From positions 1-13,812 of the forward strand of contig JARLGP010000128.1 in the NCBI GenBank assembly GCA_031292735.1: a stretch of DNA of 13,812 nucleotides, given 5' to 3'. Positions 6,258 through 13,022 of the stretch are shown here, in pieces. This DNA is from Holophaga sp. GTDB taxonomy: Bacteria; Acidobacteriota; Holophagae; Holophagales; Holophagaceae. Position 1 is the first letter of the stretch. Each line of letters begins with the position of its first letter. The translations under genes were made by a program, and so were the position numbers. The notes under the pieces were generated by a model, which ran no database searches, was not told where the DNA came from, and worked only from the letters and a program-made list of their open reading frames with translations.

Positions 6258-7052
6258 TCAGCGGATCCACTTCTGCTGCAGCCTGGCGAAGTCGCCGTGC
6301 AGCCTGGCCAGGTCCACCCACAGGTTCACGTAGTCCTGCCACGGCCGGTCATCCCGGGGCAGCAGGTAGCCGAGGTCGTCCTTGGTGTAGGTGTTCTCCG
6401 GATCCACCGCGTACAGCCGGGGATCCTGCCGGGCCTTGAGCACGGCCTCCACGTTGTCGGTGATCATCACATCCACCTGGCCGGCGGCCACCTGGTCGGG
6501 GATGCTGAGGTTCTTCTCGATGAGGACCACCGTGGCCTTGCGGATGTTGGCGTCCAGGAAGAGCTTGTTGGTGCCGCCGGGATTCACTCCGATCTTCACC
6601 CCGGACTGGTCGATGTCGGCCAGGGTCTTGAACCGGCCCCGGTCCGCCGCCCGGATCAAGGGCGACTTGCCGGCCACGAAGTACGGATGGCTCAGGCCGG
6701 CCACCCGCTGCCGGGCCAGGGTGCGGGTGATGCCGCCCATGGCCAGGTCGTACTGGTCCTCCTGGAGCCCCTTGAGCAGCGTCGGCCAGGTGGTCTGGAC
6801 CAGCAGGAGCTTGACCCCCAGGGAATCCGCCAGCAGCCTGGCGGCTTCCACGTCGTAGCCCTGGTACTCGTGGCTGGCCGGGTCCAGGAACGTGAAGGGC
6901 TTGTAGTCCCCGGTGGTGCCCACCCGGAGGACGCCCTTCTGCGTGATCAGGTCCAGCCGGGACGCCGGCTGGGCCTGGGCCGAACCGGGGGTGAAGGCGG
7001 CCAGCACCAGCAGCAGCCAGGGGCAAAGCACGTGTCGAAGCGATGCCAGCAT
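6258..7052 (-). CDS. Periplasmic PheC-like protein: cyclohexadienyl dehydratase or amino-acid-type solute-binding protein
   Basis: Exported 264-residue protein of the type-2 periplasmic binding fold. A signal peptide (MLASLRHV, hydrophobic core, AQA-Q cleavage near residue 28) precedes SRLDLITQKGVLRVGTTGDY (31-50) and KPF (51-53). GGITRTLARQR, NPGGTN, MITDNVEA and YLLPRDD follow. This pattern and length resemble Pseudomonas PheC, a secreted prephenate/arogenate dehydratase that evolved from a solute-binding protein. The residue after NPGGTN is Lys, where I recall Glu in P. aeruginosa PheC, so catalysis is not assured. No ABC permease or ATPase gene is adjacent. The start at 7052 has GAGGAG (7059-7064) 6 nt upstream; an upstream in-frame ATG at 7094 would spoil the signal peptide. 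It is the last of five co-directional genes but lies 228 bp after the previous one, so it may have its own promoter. Confidence 0.82.
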   Translation of the reverse strand: MLASLRHVLCPWLLLVLAAFTPGSAQAQPASRLDLITQKGVLRVGTTGDYKPFTFLDPASHEYQGYDVEAARLLADSLGVKLLLVQTTWPTLLKGLQEDQYDLAMGGITRTLARQRVAGLSHPYFVAGKSPLIRAADRGRFKTLADIDQSGVKIGVNPGGTNKLFLDANIRKATVVLIEKNLSIPDQVAAGQVDVMITDNVEAVLKARQDPRLYAVDPENTYTKDDLGYLLPRDDRPWQDYVNLWVDLARLHGDFARLQQKWIR

Positions 7053-7080
7053 GGAAGTCTCCTCATCCAACGGGTGCATG

Positions 7081-7118
7081 GTGCAGCGATCCAACCCGGA
7101 ATTCCCGGATTATCGCAC
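7081..7118 (-). promoter_or_regulatory. Candidate promoter/operator of the PheC-like gene
   Basis: In the 228-bp gap before this gene the minus strand has GATAAT (near 7108-7113) as a possible -10 box with only a poor -35 match. It overlaps an imperfect inverted repeat whose arms are GTGCAGCGAT (7081-7090) and ATCGCAC (7112-7118), centred near the palindrome GGAATTCC (7098-7105). A regulated promoter is plausible but not shown. The rest of the gap holds no gene that I can support. Confidence 0.3.
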
Positions 7119-7280
7119 GAAGGCTCCGGGGCGGAAGACCGGAAGGTTCAAGATCCCTCCGGCCCATGAAGCCGGCTGCCGGAAAAAGCCGGGCGGCACT
7201 GGGGGCAGATGCCATGGGTGATGACCGCCCCGTGCCATCGCGCCAGGTAGGTTTCCAGGCTGTTCCAGCTGCCGTCCTCG

Positions 7281-8486
7281 TCAGCGCAGGCGGCGGCAGG
7301 CGTCGCGAATGCGCTCGCAGGCCGCCTCCAGGCGTTCGGTGGCGGTGGCGAAGGAGATCCGGAAGAACGGCGACAGCCCGAAAGCCGCGCCCGGAACTAC
7401 CGCCACCATGGCGTCCTCCAGCAGGAACCCGGCCACGTCGGTATCGGATTCCAGCACCTTGCCCTTGGGGGTCCGCTTGCCGATCAGGCCCGCGCAGGAC
7501 GGGAACAGGTAGAACGCGCCTTCCGGAAACCGGCAGGAGAGGCCCGGGGTGGAGTTGAAGATGCCCGCCGCCATATCCCTGCGGTGCTTGAAGATGGCGT
7601 TGCGCTCGGGCAGGAAGTCCATGGGCCCGTCCAGGGCGGCCACCGAGGCGGCCTGGGCGATGGAATTGGGGTTGGAGGTGCTTTGCGACTGGATGGTGGC
7701 CATGGCCCGGATCAGCGGGGCCGGCCCGCCCCCGTAGCCGATGCGCCAGCCGGTCATGGCGAACGCCTTGGACACCCCGTTGCAGGTGAGGGTGCGGGAC
7801 AGCAGCCTGGGCTCCACCGCGGCGATGCTGCAGGGCTCCCAGCCGTCGTAGTGGATGTGCTCGTAGATCTCGTCGGTCATCACGTAGATGTCCGGGAAAT
7901 CCAGCAGCACCCTGGCCAGCTCGGCCAGTTCGCCGGCCGAATAGGCGCTGCCGGCGGGGTTGCTGGGCGAGTTCAGGATCAGCCACTTGGTCCTGGGGGT
8001 GATGGCCGCGCGCAACTGGGCTGGGGAAAGCTTGAACGCGTTCCGCTCCGGGCAGGGCACCGGCACCGGGGTGCCTCCGGCCAGGCGGACCATGTCAGGG
8101 TACGACACCCAGTAGGGCGCCGGAATGATCACCTCATCGCCCTCGTTGAGCGATGCCATGAACGCGTTGAACAGGATCTGCTTGCCGCCGGTGCCCACCG
8201 AGATCTGCTCGGGCAGGTAGGTCAGGTGGTTCTCCCGCTGGAACTTCGCGATGATGGCCTGCTTGAGCTCCGGCGTCCCGTCCACGGTGGTGTAGCGGGT
8301 GGCGCCGGCGTCCAGGGCGGCCTTGGCGGCGTCGCGGATGTGCACCGGGGTGTCGAAATCAGGCTCGCCCTGGGACAGGCTGATGATGTCCAGCCCCTGG
8401 GCCCTCATCTCGGCCGCCTTGCGGGTGATGGCCAGGGTGGGGGAAGGCAGGACGACGTCCAGTTTCTTGGAAAGTGAAAATGTCAT
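7281..8486 (-). CDS. Class I aminotransferase, aspartate / aspartate-prephenate type
   Basis: PLP enzyme of 401 residues, the usual length for subgroup I-beta aspartate aminotransferases, cytoplasmic. Landmarks: SLSQGEPDFDTP (36-47), the GTGGKQ phosphate-binding turn (98-103), PYWVSYP (124-130), NSPSNPAG (172-179), the cofactor-binding Asp in MTDEIY (D205), the Schiff-base Lys240 in NGVSKAFAMTGWRIGY, and a C-terminal Arg in FFRISFATA (R376) that binds the substrate carboxylate. Known activities of this group are aspartate:2-oxoglutarate and, in some members, prephenate transamination. It starts 29 bp after the aldolase gene, so they are probably cotranscribed. Neighbours allow two readings: deamination of an acidic amino acid for the aldolase, or a prephenate-to-arogenate step next to a PheC-like protein. 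The ribosome site (AAAGAAGA) is modest; the start is set by the conserved N-terminus. Confidence 0.94.
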   Translation of the reverse strand: MTFSLSKKLDVVLPSPTLAITRKAAEMRAQGLDIISLSQGEPDFDTPVHIRDAAKAALDAGATRYTTVDGTPELKQAIIAKFQRENHLTYLPEQISVGTGGKQILFNAFMASLNEGDEVIIPAPYWVSYPDMVRLAGGTPVPVPCPERNAFKLSPAQLRAAITPRTKWLILNSPSNPAGSAYSAGELAELARVLLDFPDIYVMTDEIYEHIHYDGWEPCSIAAVEPRLLSRTLTCNGVSKAFAMTGWRIGYGGGPAPLIRAMATIQSQSTSNPNSIAQAASVAALDGPMDFLPERNAIFKHRRDMAAGIFNSTPGLSCRFPEGAFYLFPSCAGLIGKRTPKGKVLESDTDVAGFLLEDAMVAVVPGAAFGLSPFFRISFATATERLEAACERIRDACRRLR

Positions 8487-8515
8487 GATGGGTCTTCTTT
8501 CAAAGGAGGTTGGGA

Positions 8516-9451
8516 TCAAGCCACCCCGGGCATGGCGAATCCGGCGTCCACCAGGTCGGTGACCAGGGCCTGGACCTGGGCTTCGGGGAGCTCCACCAGG
8601 GGCGGACGCACCGTCTTCCACGCGGGATCCTCGGCGAAGTGGGCCACCACGGCCTTCAGGGCCGGGATCATGGGCCCGTGGGACTGGAGGATTTCCCGGA
8701 CCCGGTCGATCTTGGCCTGGAGCGCCGGAGCCTCCGGGTCGCGCCAGCGGCGGTACACCTGGTCGATGGCCGCCGGGTTGACGTTGGCCCCGGCGGTGAT
8801 GCAGCCGGCCCCGCCATTCTGCATGTTGCGCAGCAGGAAGACTTCGCTTCCGGCGAACACCTCCAGCCCGTCGGCGGCGAGCGCCAGCAGGGCCTTGGTG
8901 TTCTCCCAGTCGCCCGAACTGTCCTTTATCCCGGCGATGGTGCCGGGATAGGCCTTGAGCAGGCGTTCCACCAGCGGCACCGGCACCGGCACCCCGGAAA
9001 CCGGCGGGATGTGGTACAGGTAGATGCGCAGCCGGGCATCCCCCACCCGCTGGATCACCTCGGAAAAGCTGCGGAACAGCCCCTCGTCCGGAACGCCCTT
9101 GTAGTAGAAGGGCGGCAGCATCAGGACGCCGGCGCAGCCCAGGCCCACCGCGTGGGCGGACAGCGCCACGGTTTCGGGCAGGGAGCAGCAGCCGGTGCCG
9201 GGAATGAGCCGGGAGGGGGCCACGCCGGAGGCGATGAGCCCCTCCAGCAGGTCCTTGCGCTCCTCCAGCCCCAGCGAGTTGGCCTCGCTGTTGGTGCCGA
9301 GCACCGCCAGCCCGGCGCAGCCGTTGGACAGAAGCCAGGCGCAGTGGTGGTTGAAGCGTTTCTGGTCCACTTCGAGGCTGGCGGTGAACGGGGTGATTAC
9401 CGGGGCCAGCACACCGCGGAGCGGGGTTGCGGGGGTATGAAGTGCGGCCAT
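8516..9451 (-). CDS. DapA/NAL-superfamily lyase, HOGA-like (not typical DapA)
   Basis: Class I aldolase of 311 residues with a TIM-barrel fold. The Schiff-base lysine is K176 in GIKDSSGD, and the catalytic Tyr is in YLYHIPP (Y146). The pyruvate-carboxylate loop reads GTNSE (52-56) instead of the DapA GTTGE, and PPFYYKG (113-119) supplies the second Tyr. DapA's SRTG arginine, which binds aspartate semialdehyde, is absent (PPVSG, 149-153), so lysine biosynthesis is unlikely. An Asn in the GTN loop and KDS after the lysine resemble 4-hydroxy-2-oxoglutarate aldolase (HOGA1: GSNGE, KDSGGD). The reaction is therefore probably aldol cleavage or formation with pyruvate, substrate open. The start at 9451 has AGGAGG 7 nt upstream; the frame is open to 9526 without similarity. 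A 12-bp palindrome lies in the upstream gap. Confidence 0.92.
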   Translation of the reverse strand: MAALHTPATPLRGVLAPVITPFTASLEVDQKRFNHHCAWLLSNGCAGLAVLGTNSEANSLGLEERKDLLEGLIASGVAPSRLIPGTGCCSLPETVALSAHAVGLGCAGVLMLPPFYYKGVPDEGLFRSFSEVIQRVGDARLRIYLYHIPPVSGVPVPVPLVERLLKAYPGTIAGIKDSSGDWENTKALLALAADGLEVFAGSEVFLLRNMQNGGAGCITAGANVNPAAIDQVYRRWRDPEAPALQAKIDRVREILQSHGPMIPALKAVVAHFAEDPAWKTVRPPLVELPEAQVQALVTDLVDAGFAMPGVA

Positions 9452-9486
9452 GGGAGATCCTCCTGGGCTGGTCTGCTTGGGTGCGA

Positions 9487-9498
9487 ACACGATCGTGT
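9487..9498. promoter_or_regulatory. 12-bp palindrome upstream of the DapA-like gene
   Basis: ACACGATCGTGT is a perfect palindrome 36-47 bp before the start codon, in the 146-bp gap between the symporter and lyase genes. It is placed where an operator for an internal promoter could sit. The same gap has a GC-rich stem (CGGCCC/GGGCCG on the minus strand, just after the symporter stop) without a T-run. The function of both is inferred only from position. Confidence 0.35.
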
Positions 9499-9597
9499 CC
9501 TCCAGATTCCGTGCGGGTGAAACCATTCCTTGCCAATGAACCTGCCTGGGAAATGGCTAATTGATTCTATCCGGCCCCCAGGCCCGGGCCGTTCCTT

Positions 9598-10863
9598 CTA
9601 TTCAGCGGCCATCTTGGCGCCGTATTCCAGCGTGTAGGCCTTCTGCAGCACCTCATCCGGCAGCACCTTCTCCCACCGGGCCACCACCACGGTGGCCACC
9701 GCGTTGCCCACCACGTTGGTGGCGGTGCGGCCCATGTCCAGCAGCCGGTCGATGCCCAGGATCAGCGCCACGCCCTCGATGGGCAGGCCGAAGGCGACGA
9801 CGGTCCCGGCGATCACGATGAGCACCGCGCCCGGCACGGCCGCCATGCCCTTGGAGGCCAGCATGAGGGTGAGCATGAGCAGGATCTGGTGGCCGATCGG
9901 CATGGGAACGCCGTACACCTGGGCGATGAACATCACCGCCAGGGAAGTGTACAGGGTGCCGCCATCCAGGTTGAACGAGTAGCCGGCGGGCAGCACGAAC
10001 ATCACGATGTGCTTGGGGATCCCGAACTCCAGCAGCCTTTCAATCAGGGAGGGGAAAGCGGTCTCGCTGCTGGCGGTGGAGAAGGCCAGCAGCAGGGGCT
10101 CCTTCACCGCCCGCATCACGTGGTAGAAATTCACCCGGCAGATCAGCGAGGCCGCGGTGATCAGCACCAGGATGAAGACGATCAAGGCCAGGTACAGGCA
10201 CAGGAACAGCTTGCCCAAGGGCAGCAGCATCCCCAGACCATAGGTGCCGACCGTGTAGGAAATGGCGCCGAAGATGCCGATCGGCGCCAGCCGCATGACG
10301 AACATCGTGAAATGGAACATCACGTTGGTGATGTTTTCCGCCAGCTTCACCACCGGCTCGCCGTGCTTGCCCGCGGCGGCGGTGGCCACCCCGAAGAACA
10401 CCGAGAAGAACACGATCTGCAGCAGGCTGCCGTGGGCCATGGAATCGACGATGTTGGTGGGCACGATCTCGATGAGCATCTGGATCATGTCGATGGATTT
10501 CTTGGAAGCCGCCACCACCGTGCTGGTGTCGGCCACGTGGGGAATCACCACGCCGATGCCGGGCTTGAAGATGTTGACGACCAGCAGGCCGATCACCAGG
10601 GCGACCGTGGTGGCCACCTCGAACCAGATGATGGTCTTCAGGCTCAGGCGGCCCAGGTTCTCGAAACTGCCCGACCCGGCGATGCCCACGATCAGGGCGC
10701 TGAAGATCAACGGCACCACGATCATCCGGATCATCCGCAGGAAGACATCGGCCAGCGGCTTGAGCGCGGCGCCATAGTGCGGAAAGACGACACCGAACAG
10801 AATGCCCAGTATCAAACTTATGAAGATCTGCGTGGACAGCCCTACCCGAGGTATTTTTTTCAT
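9598..10863 (-). CDS. DAACS-family acidic amino acid : cation symporter (GltP-like)
   Basis: Inner-membrane secondary transporter of 421 residues, eight transmembrane helices plus two re-entrant hairpins. Key segments: hairpin 1 STASSETAFP (262-271), the TM7 cation motif NLDGG (298-302), hairpin 2 region (SKGMAAVPGA, 337-346), and TM8 GIDRLLDMGRTATNVVGN (370-387). Aligned to archaeal GltPh, D376 matches D394 (substrate amino group), R379 matches R397 (side-chain carboxylate) and N383 matches N401. C4-dicarboxylate carriers of the DctA type, as I recall, read SEAR at this place. The substrate is therefore most likely glutamate, aspartate or a close analogue. AGGAGG lies 8 nt before the ATG. 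It sits 63 bp after the class V PLP gene and so probably belongs to the same operon. Confidence 0.95.
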   Translation of the reverse strand: MKKIPRVGLSTQIFISLILGILFGVVFPHYGAALKPLADVFLRMIRMIVVPLIFSALIVGIAGSGSFENLGRLSLKTIIWFEVATTVALVIGLLVVNIFKPGIGVVIPHVADTSTVVAASKKSIDMIQMLIEIVPTNIVDSMAHGSLLQIVFFSVFFGVATAAAGKHGEPVVKLAENITNVMFHFTMFVMRLAPIGIFGAISYTVGTYGLGMLLPLGKLFLCLYLALIVFILVLITAASLICRVNFYHVMRAVKEPLLLAFSTASSETAFPSLIERLLEFGIPKHIVMFVLPAGYSFNLDGGTLYTSLAVMFIAQVYGVPMPIGHQILLMLTLMLASKGMAAVPGAVLIVIAGTVVAFGLPIEGVALILGIDRLLDMGRTATNVVGNAVATVVVARWEKVLPDEVLQKAYTLEYGAKMAAE

Positions 10864-10926
10864 GACCCCGTCCTCCTATAATGGTTAATGTGTGTTTTTT
10901 GCCGGCTTTTCAGGCATCAGTTGAAG

Positions 10927-12234
10927 TTACAGCTTTGCCAGTTCCATGGTGATCTTGAGAAATTTCTCGATATCCGCTTTTGAATTGCAGTGCAGCGGAG
11001 ACACCCTGACCGCGCCCTCCATGTTGAAGGCTTCCAGCATCCTCTTGGAGTAGAGGCTTGAAACAATTCGTTCATAAACAATAACGTTTCTTTTCTCGTA
11101 TTCTTTCACTGCCTGAGTGTAGCCGAGGTTCTTGAAGCCGATGGCCAGGATCAGGTCGCGCTTGCTCAGGTCCTGGTAGTCCAGATAGACCTCCACGTTG
11201 GCGATGGCGCGGATTCCCGGCACGCTGCCGGTGCCGTCCAGCATCAACGCCATCAGGGCCCGTTCGTGCAGGGCGATGTGGGTCATGCCCGCCACGTAGC
11301 GGGCGCGCCGGTCCTGGCTCTCGGTGAACTTTCCGCCGATCCAGCACACGTAGTTGACGATTTCCGCGATCACCGCGAACTGCGCCGGCGCCGGGCTGCC
11401 CAGTTCCCATACGTCCTTGGCCTTGGCGGTGAGCTTGTGGTGCGGCAGGGCCGCGGCCCGGTCGGAAAGCCAGGCGATCCCCGACCCGCGGACCCCGAAG
11501 AACTTGTAGGGCGCCATGGTGATGGCGTCCACCGGGGTCTTCTGCAGGTCGATGACCCCGTGGGGGGCATGCTGCACCGCGTCCACCGTGATGAAGATGT
11601 CCGGATTGATGGCCCGGGCCTTGCGCACGATGGCCTCCAGGTCGAACACGGCGCCGGAGATGTTGGAGGCGAACATCACGTTGAGCAGGCAGGTGTTCTT
11701 GTCCACCAGCCCGATGACCGTCTCCACGTCGACCCCGCCGGTGATGGGGTTGCTCTTGGCCACCCGCAGTTCCTTCCCGAGCCGGCCGGCGTAGGCCACC
11801 ATGGGATCGTAGGCGGAGGGGTGCTCGAGGATCGAGGTCACCATGTTGCTGCCGCTGGTGTTTTCAGCGACCGCCCGGACCAGGTCGAACATCGCCTCGG
11901 ACGCCGTCAGGGCGGTGAACACGCTGCCCCCCTGGGCATTGAAAATGAGCTTCACGTCGTTGATCCCGTCTTCCTGGATTTTTTGCAGGTAAACGGCCAT
12001 CTTATGGGTGCGCTCTGGACAATCCGGAATGGCGTCGATCTTGGCAAAGATCTCGTTGGCCTTCTTCAGCCGGAATGAGCCTCCGGCATTGTCGAAGAAA
12101 AGTCTTTCCCCGATGTCCGGATCGGAATCCACGTAGAAGAACTTGTCCTTTATTTCCTTCATCCATTCCGTGGGGAATAGAATGCCCTGGTCGGCCGTAC
12201 CCGCTGTCTGGACGGCATTGTTTCGCTTTGCCAT
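10927..12234 (-). CDS. Class V aminotransferase-fold PLP enzyme
   Basis: Fold-type I PLP enzyme of 435 residues, related to the cysteine desulfurase / isopenicillin-N epimerase / glyoxylate aminotransferase group. Visible: FFDNAGGS (46-53), ILEHPSAYD (135-143) with the ring-stacking His, the cofactor Asp and partner in DAVQH (218-222), the Schiff-base Lys244 in MAPYKFFGVRGSG, and a C-terminal Arg in VRVSPLHCN (R410). The desulfurase active-site Cys loop is not seen, so sulfur mobilisation is unlikely; the reaction and substrate are unknown. The start at 12234 is chosen because GGAG lies about 7 nt upstream; the in-frame ATG at 12246 lacks a ribosome site and the frame's extension to 12366 crosses the regulatory region. 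It is the first gene of the leftward cluster, divergent from the broken LysR gene. Confidence 0.9.
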   Translation of the reverse strand: MAKRNNAVQTAGTADQGILFPTEWMKEIKDKFFYVDSDPDIGERLFFDNAGGSFRLKKANEIFAKIDAIPDCPERTHKMAVYLQKIQEDGINDVKLIFNAQGGSVFTALTASEAMFDLVRAVAENTSGSNMVTSILEHPSAYDPMVAYAGRLGKELRVAKSNPITGGVDVETVIGLVDKNTCLLNVMFASNISGAVFDLEAIVRKARAINPDIFITVDAVQHAPHGVIDLQKTPVDAITMAPYKFFGVRGSGIAWLSDRAAALPHHKLTAKAKDVWELGSPAPAQFAVIAEIVNYVCWIGGKFTESQDRRARYVAGMTHIALHERALMALMLDGTGSVPGIRAIANVEVYLDYQDLSKRDLILAIGFKNLGYTQAVKEYEKRNVIVYERIVSSLYSKRMLEAFNMEGAVRVSPLHCNSKADIEKFLKITMELAKL

Positions 12235-12340
12235 GGCTATCTCCATGAGGTAATTAGTTTTCTGAAGCAGACCAACAGCCACCCTGCACCCTTTGTGAAG
12301 GTTTCCTGTCTGCCTGGTATTTGGACCATATGTACCATTG

Positions 12341-12360
12341 CTGCCAGGCCCAACTGGCAG
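12341..12360. promoter_or_regulatory. Candidate LysR operator (inverted repeat)
   Basis: CTGCCAG (12341-12347) and CTGGCAG (12354-12360) form a perfect 7-bp inverted repeat with a 6-bp spacer, near the middle of the 228-bp divergent region: 106 bp from the class V start and 102 bp from the LysR start. LysR-type regulators typically bind dyads in such a position and control the divergent gene and themselves. Binding is inferred. Confidence 0.5.
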
Positions 12361-12462
12361 GCTCACACCTCTTGCTGTTCCGATGGAAAGGGCTGAAACT
12401 AGAGGTTAAGCTCAGAAAATCACGGGAGCAACTTCCGTTTTTTGAGTGTAGGATCAGAAAAA

Positions 12463-12669
12463 ATGAACTCACGGCAAATCACCTATTTCTGCGAAGTGGT
12501 CGACGCGGGCAGCATCGTTCTGGCGGCCAAGCGCCTGTACATCGCGCCCACGGCCATCACCATGCAGGTGGCCCAGCTGGAAACGGAGCTGGGCGGGGCC
12601 CTGTTCGACCGGAAGCGACGGCCGATGGAACTCACCTCCAGAACTCCTGACATACGTCGAAGGAATTGA
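12463..12669 (+). pseudogene. LysR-type transcriptional regulator, N-terminal fragment
   Basis: Residues 1-59 are a well-formed LysR winged helix-turn-helix: MNSRQITYFCEVVDAGSIV, then AAKRLYIAPTAITMQVAQLE (21-40) and LFDRKRRPMELTS (47-59). After about base 12639 similarity ends. The frame continues for only nine foreign residues (RTPDIRRRN) to a stop, where an intact family member (~300 residues) would run on into the linker helix and ligand-binding domain. A weak AGGA lies upstream of the ATG; a TTG at 12442 is an alternative start. The lost part is replaced by repeat-rich DNA and then an ISL3 transposase, so insertion or deletion by mobile DNA is the likely cause. Divergent placement suggests it once regulated the adjoining PLP enzyme/symporter cluster. 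A residual DNA-binding fragment could in principle still be made. Confidence 0.85.
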
Positions 12670-12695
12670 GGATTGGCGCGGGTTTTCCCGTGAGG

Positions 12696-12720
12696 GGGTG
12701 CGAACCTTAAAATGTCCGGT
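12696..12720 (+). repeat. 25-bp direct repeat, copy 1
   Basis: GGGTGCGAACCTTAAA followed by ATGTCCGGT; taken as the reference copy. It is preceded, 11 bp upstream, by GGCGCGGGTT (12675-12684), which is also present before copy 4. It lies 57 bp beyond the LysR break. Confidence 0.9.
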
Positions 12721-12853
12721 TTTTCGCGAACGAGGAGCGAGAAGGCGTCTCGATTTCTCTGAATGAGGGGATCTCAGGCTGGACGGCTGTCCTTGTCTCC
12801 TTTACCCTGCATTCCGGTCCAAATCCTTTTTTTACAAATAATTACGCATCATG

Positions 12854-12878
12854 GGGTGCGGACCTTAAAATGTCCGGT
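12854..12878 (+). repeat. 25-bp direct repeat, copy 2
   Basis: Identical to copy 1 except for one change (GCGGACC for GCGAACC). It starts 158 bp after copy 1. Confidence 0.9.
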
Positions 12879-12997
12879 CTCTGCGCTCTGCCCGGACTAC
12901 CCCAGACGGCGGGACTGGTCAGGGCAATAGGGTCCCAGCCCTGGTCCACGTTGCAAACCTAATCTAAATGTTGTCATGACGATGTTTCTTTGGTTCA

Positions 12998-13022
12998 AGG
13001 TGCGAACCTTAAATGGTCCGGT
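12998..13022 (+). repeat. 25-bp direct repeat, copy 3
   Basis: GGTGCGAACCTTAAA is conserved, followed by TGGTCCGGT in place of ATGTCCGGT. It starts 144 bp after copy 2. Confidence 0.88.

Noticed and set aside
8487..9536. A single 751-residue fusion of aldolase-region sequence with the aminotransferase
   Set aside because: The upstream part is an out-of-frame reading of the aldolase gene; the aminotransferase has its own start at 8486 and normal family length.
9889..10881. 330-residue plus-strand open frame opposite the symporter
   Set aside because: Its His/Asp/Gln/Gly-rich translation is the complement of hydrophobic codons in the symporter; no domain is visible.
10877..10882. TATAAT on the plus strand as a promoter -10 box
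   Set aside because: No plus-strand gene follows; it is part of the complement of the symporter's ribosome-binding leader.
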